14,471 nt of DNA from Thermoplasmata archaeon (lineage in GTDB: Archaea > Thermoplasmatota > Thermoplasmata > Thermoplasmatales > Thermoplasmataceae): assembly GCA_021850505.1 (NCBI GenBank), contig JAJZLW010000130.1, positions 1-14,471 on the forward strand, given 5' to 3'. Both the position numbers and the translations under genes were made by a program. The notes below the pieces were generated by a model, which made no database searches, was not told the DNA's origin, and was given only the letters and a program-made list of their open reading frames with translations. This document shows, piece by piece, positions 1 to 6,301 of this stretch; the first letter of the stretch is position 1; every line of letters begins with the position of its first letter.

Positions 1-309
1 AGTTGACCTAATTTCTAGGCGATAATCTGCAGACCATTACTCAGGTTCTGGTGTAAAATTTAGGTTCACGATCTTGCATAATGAGATGTGTGGAATACTA
101 TGATGGTCAAAATATTAGTGCTATACGGAAAATGTTAAAGGTGAGGCTCAAATTAAAAATATAAACATTTCCAATGAAAACGTTAAACTACTATCTGTTT
201 CGAACTCACGGTACCGAGGAACAAAAGTAACAGCCGATTTTTAATCAACACATCAGGACAAAACAATTTCCAACAGTGCTATTATAAAATCAATTTAATT
301 CCAGAAAAT
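1..309. other. Gene-poor AT-rich region
   Basis: I see no gene that can be supported here. The only item of note is a 27-codon frame from ATG 81 to the TAA ending at 164. Its product contains DGQNISAIRKMLKV, which looks like the helix-turn-helix start of a transposase or regulator, but it stops almost at once and the other two frames do not continue it convincingly. The stretch just past the end of the ArsR gene (about 285-309) is T-rich on the minus strand and could end that transcript. Confidence 0.5.
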
Positions 310-1023
310 TTAAGATCCACCTGTAAACCATTCTTCAACTGGGCGGTTTACAATCAATATTCTCGTCCCTTCTGATTTTATGACTATACCCTTCGAGACT
401 AAATCCTTGAAAATTGCATTTCCAAGAGAACCACCAAGGTGCAGTTCTCTTTCCGAAACGTCCCTGCATCCATATGCAAACATTCTTCCACTTTTCTTCT
501 CTACGGGTATCTTAACTCCAAGGTTATGAAGACCTGCAATTCCGATCTCAGTGATCTGGTAGGTGGGTTTTTCGATGTTTTCCACTTTCAGCCAGGATCT
601 GCTTAAAAGTTCTCGAAGCAACCAGACTCCCATCTTCCCGGCGAGGTGATCATAACAGCACCTTGCAAATGAGAAATCTCTTTCCACTAAATCATGATCT
701 TCATGTTCAGTATAACTTTCTTTATTTTTCAAGTCCGCCAGACTTTCAATCCACCCAGATAAATTTTCAAGCGTTTCGGGTACAATTGAGTAGATGATCT
801 CCTTGCCCGACCTGACAGATTCAACAATTCCCGCTGACTGTAAATTTGACAGATGTCCGGAAACCTTTGGCTGGGATATTCCAGTCTTCCTGACGATCTC
901 AGTAACATTGCAGTGATTAGCTGACAGCAGTTCAACTATTCGAGCTCTCTCAGGGTGTGAAATCGCCTTGGAAATAGTACTTAAACGTTCAGAGTCAATT
1001 TTATTCATGGTACCGGAAATCAT
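310..1023 (-). CDS. ArsR-type winged-helix regulator with C-terminal domain
   Basis: Numbering is from an upstream ATG at 1035. Residues 14-90 form an ArsR-like winged helix: a start typical of the family (SKAISHPERARIVELL), a recognition helix around TGISQPKVSGHLSNL, and a wing near VRSGKEIIYSI. There is no N-terminal ELCVC metal site. The C-terminal half carries two similar motifs, CYDHLAGKMG (127-136) and CRDVSERELHLGGSLG (190-205), a pattern I recognise from a widespread group of long ArsR-like regulators. Three in-frame ATGs exist: 1035, 1023 and 1008. A TATA-like box at 1047-1056 is too close to 1035 but fits leaderless initiation at 1023; 1008 would give a 15-base leader and the usual family length. 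The gene is divergent from a DUF6058-like gene, which it may regulate. The effector is unknown. Confidence 0.88.
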   Translation of the reverse strand: MISGTMNKIDSERLSTISKAISHPERARIVELLSANHCNVTEIVRKTGISQPKVSGHLSNLQSAGIVESVRSGKEIIYSIVPETLENLSGWIESLADLKNKESYTEHEDHDLVERDFSFARCCYDHLAGKMGVWLLRELLSRSWLKVENIEKPTYQITEIGIAGLHNLGVKIPVEKKSGRMFAYGCRDVSERELHLGGSLGNAIFKDLVSKGIVIKSEGTRILIVNRPVEEWFTGGS

Positions 1024-1046
1024 TATGATTAACATATTAAGTTTTT

Positions 1047-1056
1047 CTTATATGTG
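1047..1056 (-). promoter_or_regulatory. TATA-like box of the ArsR-type gene
   Basis: The minus strand reads CACATATAAG. Its centre is about 27 bases before the ATG at 1023, which argues against the most upstream ATG (1035). Confidence 0.45.
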
Positions 1057-1061
1057 ACACT

Positions 1062-1069
1062 GTTTATGA
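1062..1069 (+). promoter_or_regulatory. TATA-like box of the DUF6058-like gene
   Basis: GTTTATGA is centred about 26 bases before the ATG at 1091, fitting a leaderless transcript. An imperfect dyad (ATGAT at 1066-1070, ATCAT at 1083-1087) lies between box and start and could be an operator. Confidence 0.4.
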
Positions 1070-1090
1070 TTCATATTACAATATCATATA

Positions 1091-1732
1091 ATGGAAGAAA
1101 AGAGCATAGAAAGAAAGCCGCAATTTAGCACAAATGACCTGAGCCACATAACGGAAAAATTTCTCGAAAGGAAAAAGCTTGTTGAAAAATCAGGCACATC
1201 GGATCATCAGGTTGAGAAATGGATTAAAAATGGAGAATTCCCTGATCCAACATACATAACACCGGACGGAAAGGAATGGTTTCCACCTTATGTGGAAATC
1301 CTGATAAAAAGAAGTATGGAAAATAACACAAATCCAAAAATAGAATTCCTGAAAGACGCTGATAAGGTTCTTGCAACACCCGGATATGTTTACAGGTTTG
1401 GAAAGGTTGAGACCACTGGCACGAGCCCTGAAGATGTGGAAAATATGTGGATGGATTTTAAATCTGGTCTTTATGGTGCGTGTCTCAGAAAGCCAGATCC
1501 TAAAAGCATTCTTGATAAAGGATATCTTATCAGGAACATCGAAGGACTTCTTTCAAAGCCGGAACCGGAAAATCCCCAATGGTGTTCTGCATTAAAGGAA
1601 ATGGTTTACCGTCTTGATGCCGTTGAAGCACAGTTTACGGATTATGACAGAACAAGATTCGGAGGGACAGTTTCCAGGGACATTTTTATTACGAATATAA
1701 AAAAAGAATATAGAGGAATCTTTCCGGAATAA
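1091..1732 (+). CDS. DUF6058-like protein, unknown function
   Basis: A soluble 213-residue protein. The N-terminal part (about 20-70) has a helix-turn-helix-like segment, LVEKSGTSDHQVEKWIKNGE, followed by FPDPTYITPDGKEWFPPYV. The C-terminal part has W120..F..SGLYGACLR (120-133) and FTDYDRTRFGGTVSRD (182-197). This order of motifs matches what I remember of DUF6058, a family found mostly in bacteria and sometimes near natural-product genes; its biochemical role is not established. The start is leaderless-type with a TATA-like box at 1062-1069. It is transcribed away from the ArsR-type gene across a roughly 70-base spacer. A transposase remnant lies just downstream, so the pair may be laterally acquired. 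The family call is from memory of the motif. Confidence 0.8.
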   Translation: MEEKSIERKPQFSTNDLSHITEKFLERKKLVEKSGTSDHQVEKWIKNGEFPDPTYITPDGKEWFPPYVEILIKRSMENNTNPKIEFLKDADKVLATPGYVYRFGKVETTGTSPEDVENMWMDFKSGLYGACLRKPDPKSILDKGYLIRNIEGLLSKPEPENPQWCSALKEMVYRLDAVEAQFTDYDRTRFGGTVSRDIFITNIKKEYRGIFPE

Positions 1733-1795
1733 GCCAGGGTTTACATAAGGATAATAGTAAATGCCGGACTTATTTGAAAGGGGAATAACAATTTC

Positions 1796-2536
1796 CTAAA
1801 TTCCCATTGTATTAGGCACTATGACCCCTATCCTCCCAAAGAGTTTCTTCTGATCCCTGGTCAGTTCCTGGATCACGATCTCTTTCTAGAAGACTTTGCA
1901 TTTCAGGTTTCGTAATGTGTCAAAGGCCATTTCAACCGATCCGATCTCTTTCTGCACCTCCTTATATAATATGAGGGAAAGGAATATTATGAACAGGTAT
2001 CCCCTAAGTGCCTCTTCGCATTTAACCCTGAGCGGAAGCAACGAAAGATCGTCCTTGGAGTATAAGTATGCTTTTTCCACGAACTGCTTTGTGTAATATA
2101 GCCGAATAATTTGATCCCTCTCAACTGATTGTGAACTCATGAGAACCATGAATCCCCTCCTCTTTACCGCAAATGGATCGTAATCATCCATATGCTTCAG
2201 CATATATCTTCTCAATTCCCTTCCTCTTCTTTCAGGATCAAGAATGAGGTATGTGAAAACACTGTAATCAGTGAACTCTGTCCGGGAAGATGATATGAAC
2301 ATGATCTTGTTTCCATATTTTACCTCCTTTCCCGGATTTTCAATATCTGCTGCGGATTCAACCAGATCAAGGTATATTACCCTGTTTGCAGGAACCCTCA
2401 TCATGAAATTCATCTTCTTTTCCATCATCGATCTGGTATTATTTTCAGAGAAGAAACCAGCATCCATAATACTGAGTCCTGGTTTTATTCTGATCTGGAT
2501 CCACTCCCTTCTGACGTTCTCAGCAATAGATTCCCT
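1796..2536 (-). pseudogene. IS4/IS1634-type transposase remnant
   Basis: This is the C-terminal half of a DDE transposase. Signs are MDAGFFSEN (second catalytic Asp region, at about 2467), the late motif YYTKQFVEKAYLYSKDDL (the Y-(2)-R-(3)-E-(6)-K signature with Lys for Arg and the catalytic Glu), then LPLRVKCEEALRGYLFIIFLSLILY. The open frame continues upstream of the apparent ATG at 2467 to 2536, so that Met is internal and no true start remains. At 1886-1888 the frame meets TAG. Past it, 29 more codons read sensibly (ELTRDQKKLFGRIG..VPNTMGI) to a TAG at 1796-1798, matching the usual transposase C-terminus. The N-terminal half, including the first Asp, is absent. I found no terminal inverted repeats. 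A short 193-residue product (1886-2467) could be made but should not be active. Confidence 0.8.
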
Positions 2537-2568
2537 TTAATTTTTGACCTTAGATTGACCAAGTGACT

Positions 2569-2578
2569 AAATTAATAT
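2569..2578 (+). promoter_or_regulatory. TATA-like box of the TPR-tail membrane protein gene
   Basis: AAATTAATAT is centred about 28 bases before ATG 2602. This is the reason for choosing 2602 over the GTG at 2563, which lies upstream of the box. Confidence 0.45.
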
Positions 2579-2601
2579 GGTGTAAGAAATTACGATATTG
2601 T

Positions 2602-3138
2602 ATGTCCCGGAATATGAGGCATATAGTGTGGTTGTTTCCAATTGCAGTCACGGTTGCATTCACAACAGCGGCATATTTTATGAACTTTGGCAATAATACT
2701 TACATATACAATTCTACCCCAGCCCAGAATATTTTCCTTGTATCATGGTCTGGCTTTTTCATAACAAGCATCGTGCTTGCTTTTATCTTTGGCCGTGGGA
2801 ATCGGATAACTATTATGAGTCCAGCGATCCTTGGAGGTACGGGTCAGGAGAAAAGGATATCACAGACAAATATACCTGAAATGATCGGGGAGAAGATAGA
2901 GAATGAAAAGGTAGCTTATCTCGCGGACCCGTCCCTTGGCCCTGAGCTGGCAATGCATCTAATCCTTTTGTCAGAGGCAAAAGAGGAATCCGGGGATTTT
3001 GAAGCATCAAAGAAATATATTTCAGATGCAAAAGAAGTTGTCAATAACCCGTCATACCCTAACACCAAGCGTGGCAGGATTGTGAAAAGAATTGTCAAAG
3101 GATATAAAATGAGGATGTTTCGGTTCGGGCGCAGTTAA
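2602..3138 (+). CDS. Two-helix membrane protein with TPR-like tail
   Basis: Not recognised as a named family. The 178-residue product begins MSRNMRHIVW and has two hydrophobic helices (about residues 7-28 and 44-64) separated by a short polar loop with N and T residues. A cytoplasmic tail of about 110 residues follows. In the tail, ELAMHLILLSEAKEESGDFEAS and KKYISDAKEVV fit a helix-turn-helix pair of TPR type (small residues and GDFEA in TPR-like positions), and the extreme C-terminus is basic (KRGRIVKRIVKGYK). A GTG 39 bases upstream (2563) would add 13 residues, but the TATA-like box at 2569-2578 favours ATG 2602. A degenerate copy of the C-terminal tail is present downstream at 3261-3419. 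It may be a membrane-anchored scaffold protein; this is inference only. Confidence 0.65.
   Translation: MSRNMRHIVWLFPIAVTVAFTTAAYFMNFGNNTYIYNSTPAQNIFLVSWSGFFITSIVLAFIFGRGNRITIMSPAILGGTGQEKRISQTNIPEMIGEKIENEKVAYLADPSLGPELAMHLILLSEAKEESGDFEASKKYISDAKEVVNNPSYPNTKRGRIVKRIVKGYKMRMFRFGRS
3035..3055 (+). repeat. Direct repeat, copy 1 (21 bases)
   Basis: An exact 21-base match to 3316-3336. It lies inside the coding end of the 2602-3138 gene and encodes VVNNPS. Confidence 0.85.
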
Positions 3139-3179
3139 GAAAAAATATTCTTTCAATACCAGTATAGAATTTTAATGTC

Positions 3180-3204
3180 AAAAGGCTTTTCGTCTGTGCC
3201 TTTT
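3180..3204 (+). terminator. Hairpin after the TPR-tail gene
   Basis: AAAAGGC (3180-3186) pairs with GCCTTTT (3198-3204) around an 11-base loop, about 40 bases past the stop codon. It could end the transcript, or be part of the decayed sequence that follows. Confidence 0.3.
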
Positions 3205-3234
3205 AAAATAACACATCCGGAATTGTCTCATCAA

Positions 3235-3267
3235 TTTGCCTTATGACATTTCCAGAATGAAGGCAAA
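3235..3267. repeat. Inverted repeat, 8-base arms
   Basis: TTTGCCTT (3235-3242) pairs exactly with AAGGCAAA (3260-3267) around a 17-base loop. The right arm runs into the degenerate duplicate tail. The role is unknown. Confidence 0.4.
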
Positions 3268-3419
3268 AGGCTACACAGATGCACCAGTCAAGTGATTATA
3301 TGGACCCAGCTTTAAAAGTTGTCAATAACCCGTCATGTCCCGCAGGCTCAACTGCCAAAGATGTTAAGAGAACGGGCGAGCACCAGGACTTTAGGTTTTT
3401 TGGATTCAGGAACAAGTAA
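3261..3419 (+). pseudogene. Degenerate duplicate of the upstream TPR-like tail
   Basis: This frame is open from 3261 to the TAA at 3417-3419. Its product ends DYMDPALKVVNNPSCP...VKR...DFRFFGFRNK. The C-terminus of the 2602-3138 gene reads KYISDAKEVVNNPSYP...VKR...MRMFRFGRS. The two match in order and spacing, are about the same distance from their stop codons, and share a 21-base identical core. An ATG at 3300 (or 3279) could start a peptide of about 39 (or 46) residues, with TAT just before 3300. The membrane part and first TPR helix are missing, so I read it as the remnant of a tandem duplication rather than a working gene. Confidence 0.6.
3316..3336 (+). repeat. Direct repeat, copy 2 (21 bases)
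   Basis: An exact copy of 3035-3055, 281 bases downstream and in the matching reading frame of the duplicate tail. Confidence 0.85.
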
Positions 3420-3461
3420 CATACTGTTTATTGAATGTCTAAATGCAAAATGCCTTGAGCA

Positions 3462-3471
3462 CTTATATATA
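3462..3471 (+). promoter_or_regulatory. TATA-like box of the five-helix membrane protein gene
   Basis: CTTATATATA predicts transcription from about 3491-3493, leaving a leader of roughly 9 bases before ATG 3501. This is one of the strongest TATA matches in the window. Confidence 0.55.
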
Positions 3472-3500
3472 CAACTTTTGGATCGCATAATGCGGGAAGA

Positions 3501-4334
3501 ATGGATTCCACTGAAAGCAGGGGAAGAAGGATATTACTGCAAGCGTTCGCAATGTGTATACAGATTATACTGCTTGTGGCACTTTTTGTCTTTGTGCCCT
3601 CCGATGATGGTATCTGGTTCCTGTATTCCTTATTTCTAGCAGCTGTGATAGCTGCTTCCTGGATTTTCGTCTTCAGTAGGATCTTGAATGGCACTTTCAG
3701 ACAAGGGAGTGCTGCAGATCTTGTGATTGGTGCTATTGCGATATTGCTTTTTTATACCATCCCGGCCGGTATTTCACTATTGTGGCTTCATCATTCCCTT
3801 AATCCACGTGATTCAACTGTGAATAAAAACAGTGATTTTGCGGACGCAAAGATATCGGTTTTTACAGAACCCGGTGAGGATAGGAAATCAATGATGCATC
3901 GGCTGAAGAGGCTGAATGAGTTTGTCTATCTTATTTCAGCAACAGATGTTGCCCTTTTAATGTTTTTTGTCTTAACATCAACCCACTTTTTATTCAGTGC
4001 AAGTAACTCTATTTACAGCAAAATTCCAATATACTTTTTACCTGCGCCCGCTGCAGCTCTCTCATTTTTGGATACATATATTGTGGGCAGGAAGATTACG
4101 CTAACCGCAAAGCTCCTCCCGGGAAAGGAAGGGGTAGTCGTCAGAGTAAAAAAAGAAAGATATCTATTTGGTTATCCAGTTTGTAGCAAGGTCAAAATAG
4201 GCCGCAGAAAATATCTTGCCGGAAGCAACATGGATTTAAATGTCAATGAAAGTGTGTTCATTGAGAAGAGTGTTTACGTCCAAGGAAAAGCACGTGTCTG
4301 GCTGTTGTTGAACGTAAAACCATCATCCTTCTAG
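3501..4334 (+). CDS. Five-helix membrane protein, unknown function
   Basis: Not recognised. The 277-residue protein has hydrophobic helices at about 13-32, 38-60, 73-97, 143-166 and 174-196. A charged loop of about 45 residues lies between helices three and four and includes MMHRLKRLNEF. After the last helix, about 80 residues look beta-rich and basic (KITLTAKLLPGKEGVVVRVKKERYLF, VKIGRRKY), as in a small soluble barrel on a membrane anchor. A transporter is not supported because I see no recognisable signature. The start follows a clear TATA-like box (3462-3471) by about 35 bases. The gene stands alone: the preceding stretch holds the degenerate duplicate tail, and the next gene is on the other strand. 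Confidence 0.7.
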   Translation: MDSTESRGRRILLQAFAMCIQIILLVALFVFVPSDDGIWFLYSLFLAAVIAASWIFVFSRILNGTFRQGSAADLVIGAIAILLFYTIPAGISLLWLHHSLNPRDSTVNKNSDFADAKISVFTEPGEDRKSMMHRLKRLNEFVYLISATDVALLMFFVLTSTHFLFSASNSIYSKIPIYFLPAPAAALSFLDTYIVGRKITLTAKLLPGKEGVVVRVKKERYLFGYPVCSKVKIGRRKYLAGSNMDLNVNESVFIEKSVYVQGKARVWLLLNVKPSSF

Positions 4335-4497
4335 AAACAGCATGAAATCGTAATGTTCCTTCTATTGTGTTATATTGTATTAATGGTTTAATAGAGGCTG
4401 CCCTTCCATCTTGAGAGGTATAATACCATTCAGGTTGAAAATATCTTCCTGATCGGCCCAGCTTTTGTTGGATGCATGATATATTAGGAGTTTTGAT

Positions 4498-5358
4498 TCA
4501 AGGGTTAAGTCCATTTATGGCTGCCTTGACCGGCTCGGATGGTTCGATCATTGGCGCCCTGTATCCGCCATTTAATCCGAACTTCCTGTAAAATGCATAA
4601 TAGTATCCGCTTGGAAAATTAGCACTATTAATCACACGCATCATTGCATTGGATTTCATCTGGATTTTCTGCGCTTCAGCGATGTCTCCTTCCCTGAATT
4701 TTCTGTATATGCTGACAACGTTGTCGCTGAAGTTGGTAAGGCCGCATACACCGCCATCCGCACCTATTGACAGCGATGGAAGGAGAAGATCGTCCTGTCC
4801 CTGGAAAATCGAAAAGTTACTGTCTGAGAATTGCATAATCTTTGAAAAGTATCGCATATCGCCGGATGATTCCTTCAGCCCTACCACATGGGAATATTCA
4901 TTCTTCAGTTTCTCTATGACATCGATTGGAATAAACTCCCCCGCAAGCTGTGGTATATTATAGATGAAGAGATCACGGTCAACTTTCTCTAGTACCATGG
5001 AGAAATGCCTGTATATCTCATCCGGCGAAGGATGGATGTAGTATGTTGGCATAAGAACTAGGACATCCACTCCGATATCCGAAGCATTTCTTGCAAACTT
5101 AATGCATTCCTCTGTGTTTGAAGAACCTATACCTGCAAATACCTTCAGGCTCCCCTTGTTATCATTTACCTGCTGCAGAAAATTGACCCTCTCCTCTGAA
5201 AAAAGATATGGAAAAAGCCCTGTGGAACCGAGTGGAAACAGACCAGATACACCATTTTTCTTGAGGTAATCTACCAGAACATTTGAACCGTCAAGGTCGA
5301 GTGTTCCATCTTCCTTGAATGGAGTAAGCATTGGTGTAATTATTCCATTGTATTTCAT
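4498..5358 (-). CDS. DHDPS-family aldolase, KDG-aldolase-like
   Basis: A TIM-barrel class I aldolase of the DapA/KDG-aldolase superfamily (286 residues, normal length). The Schiff-base lysine is K162 in VVGLKESSGD, the catalytic tyrosine is Y133 in FIYNIPQLAG, and the pyruvate-carboxylate loop is GSTGLF (44-49). The loop reads G-S-T-G-L instead of the G-T-T-G-E usual in lysine-pathway DHDPS, and resembles GTTGLGP of archaeal KDG aldolases. I therefore favour cleavage of 2-keto-3-deoxygluconate to pyruvate and glyceraldehyde, as in non-phosphorylating Entner-Doudoroff pathways of thermoacidophiles. Other superfamily activities, such as N-acetylneuraminate lyase or a related aldolase, remain possible, so no symbol is given. 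It appears monocistronic, with a TATA-like box at 5381-5390 giving a leaderless start. No other sugar-pathway genes are adjacent. Confidence 0.9.
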   Translation of the reverse strand: MKYNGIITPMLTPFKEDGTLDLDGSNVLVDYLKKNGVSGLFPLGSTGLFPYLFSEERVNFLQQVNDNKGSLKVFAGIGSSNTEECIKFARNASDIGVDVLVLMPTYYIHPSPDEIYRHFSMVLEKVDRDLFIYNIPQLAGEFIPIDVIEKLKNEYSHVVGLKESSGDMRYFSKIMQFSDSNFSIFQGQDDLLLPSLSIGADGGVCGLTNFSDNVVSIYRKFREGDIAEAQKIQMKSNAMMRVINSANFPSGYYYAFYRKFGLNGGYRAPMIEPSEPVKAAINGLNP

Positions 5359-5380
5359 GAATCATGGTAGTAAACATGAA

Positions 5381-5390
5381 ATAATTAACT
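5381..5390 (-). promoter_or_regulatory. TATA-like box of the aldolase gene
   Basis: The minus strand reads AGTTAATTAT, centred about 28 bases before ATG 5358. The surrounding 147-base spacer is very AT-rich. Confidence 0.4.
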
Positions 5391-5416
5391 ATCGCATTGA
5401 TTTCAATTCATAATAA

Positions 5417-5470
5417 ACAACAAATCAATAATAAATAATAAGCTGCATATAGAGCATCAGGATTTGTTGT
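5417..5470. repeat. Inverted repeat, 10-base arms
   Basis: ACAACAAATC (5417-5426) pairs exactly with GATTTGTTGT (5461-5470) across a 34-base AT-rich loop. It lies between two minus-strand genes, after the end of the 203-residue gene and upstream of the aldolase promoter. It could act as terminator or operator. Confidence 0.4.
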
Positions 5471-5505
5471 AATTAATTGAATATTGAAAGTTAAGATATG
5501 AATTA

Positions 5506-6117
5506 TCAGGAGTCGCTCTGGAAACCAATTTCAGTCGACTTCAGTGCATTAACATACTCGCTTGGTATTCCCATCAGGACCAGCGAATCCCACCCGGCGA
5601 TCACCTTTCTTGCGATTGCCAGTTCAATCAATTCATGCTGTGGAATGTACCTGGAGCCAGGTGCCATAACTGTCCCAAGTACCCATGGTGGCGTGTCAAA
5701 ATAGGACTGGAATCTTCCAGGAACAACGTCTATCAGGGCTGAGGACAGTGCAGCCGCAATCTTCTCATTGTAATGCCACTTTTTGACCGGGCTCATAAGA
5801 AAGCCCTTTTTAGGGGCATATACCTTCCATGTGATCCCATACAGATTCTCTTCCCCGAGAAAATCTGCAGTGTCGCCGAAGTTATCAACACTTGTCTTTG
5901 GAGGGAGTTCCTCGTTGCCGGTAACAGTGTTGACAATCCTGAGGCCCAGCCTGTAATTATGAGCCTGCATATACCTGCTGATCAAGTGCTCCAGCTCTTC
6001 AGCCTCATCGACTGACAGGGAGAGGTCATTTTCCAATTGCTCAGATATTCCAGAATACTCGTCTATCGTGGCATTTAATATGCTTTTAAGATAATAATTG
6101 AATCTGTCCCCTACCAT
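5506..6117 (-). CDS. Conserved-looking hypothetical cytosolic protein
   Basis: I do not recognise the family. The 203-residue product has no signal peptide or membrane helix. Residues 30-62 are helical with a charged, His-containing strip (DEAEELEHLISRYMQAHNYRLGLRI). A central part rich in aromatics and prolines follows (GITWKVYAPKKGFLMSPVKKWHYNEKI, 94-120), then PPWVLGTVMAPGSRYIPQHELIELAIARK (143-171). The density of Trp, Tyr, His and Gly-Pro turns suggests a folded, probably enzymatic or ligand-binding domain, but no known catalytic motif is visible. TATA-like elements at 6134-6144 and about 6150-6157 precede the start. It shares a 184-base divergent spacer with ilvE. The real function is open. 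Confidence 0.72.
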   Translation of the reverse strand: MVGDRFNYYLKSILNATIDEYSGISEQLENDLSLSVDEAEELEHLISRYMQAHNYRLGLRIVNTVTGNEELPPKTSVDNFGDTADFLGEENLYGITWKVYAPKKGFLMSPVKKWHYNEKIAAALSSALIDVVPGRFQSYFDTPPWVLGTVMAPGSRYIPQHELIELAIARKVIAGWDSLVLMGIPSEYVNALKSTEIGFQSDS

Positions 6118-6133
6118 ATTGCCCCTTATCTGG

Positions 6134-6144
6134 ATATAAATAAC
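6134..6144 (-). promoter_or_regulatory. TATA-like box of the 203-residue protein gene
   Basis: The minus strand reads GTTATTTATAT, 17-27 bases before ATG 6117, roughly fitting a leaderless start. A second A/T box (GTTTAAATAC, 6148-6157) would instead give a short leader containing AAGGGG. Confidence 0.4.
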
Positions 6145-6232
6145 ACTGGTATTTAAACTTACGGCTCAAACCGGCTCTTTTCTGAGTATCCTGATTCGTT
6201 ATTTCGACAATTATAATTGGCTCTATAAAAAA

Positions 6233-6251
6233 TCAGACAAATTTTGTCTGA
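6233..6251. promoter_or_regulatory. Perfect 19-base palindrome, candidate operator of ilvE
   Basis: TCAGACAAATTTTGTCTGA has 9-base arms that are exact reverse complements around a single central T. It ends 22 bases before the weak TATA-like box of ilvE and about 50 bases before its start codon, but more than 110 bases from the divergent gene. This is the usual place for an archaeal activator site just upstream of BRE/TATA. A dimeric Lrp/AsnC-type regulator would suit an amino-acid gene, but that is inference. Confidence 0.6.
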
Positions 6252-6273
6252 CTTAAACATAGGAGCGATTAAC

Positions 6274-6280
6274 CTTTTAA
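6274..6280 (+). promoter_or_regulatory. Weak TATA-like box of ilvE
   Basis: CTTTTAA is centred 25 bases before ATG 6302, fitting a leaderless transcript. It is a poorer TATA than others in the window, which would fit dependence on an upstream activator. Confidence 0.4.
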
Positions 6281-6301
6281 CAGACGGCAGAATTAACCTC
6301 T

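Noticed and set aside
1..309. Possible tRNA or structured RNA
   Set aside because: I found no cloverleaf-like pairing or T-loop sequence; the stretch is AT-rich with no convincing stem series.
1886..2467. Intact 193-residue gene beginning at ATG 2467
   Set aside because: The ATG lies just before the second catalytic Asp and the open frame goes on upstream; it is a truncated transposase, not a complete small gene.
2271..2540. 89-residue frame on the plus strand
   Set aside because: It is antisense to the transposase remnant, whose reading frame is recognised by catalytic motifs.
3035..3336. Reading the 21-base direct repeat as a target-site duplication of an inserted element
   Set aside because: Protein-level similarity extends on both sides of the identical bases, so a duplicated gene tail explains it better.
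3319..3639. 106-residue frame on the plus strand starting with TTG
   Set aside because: It starts inside the 21-base repeat, crosses the strong TATA box at 3462-3471, and ends within the five-helix membrane protein gene in another frame.
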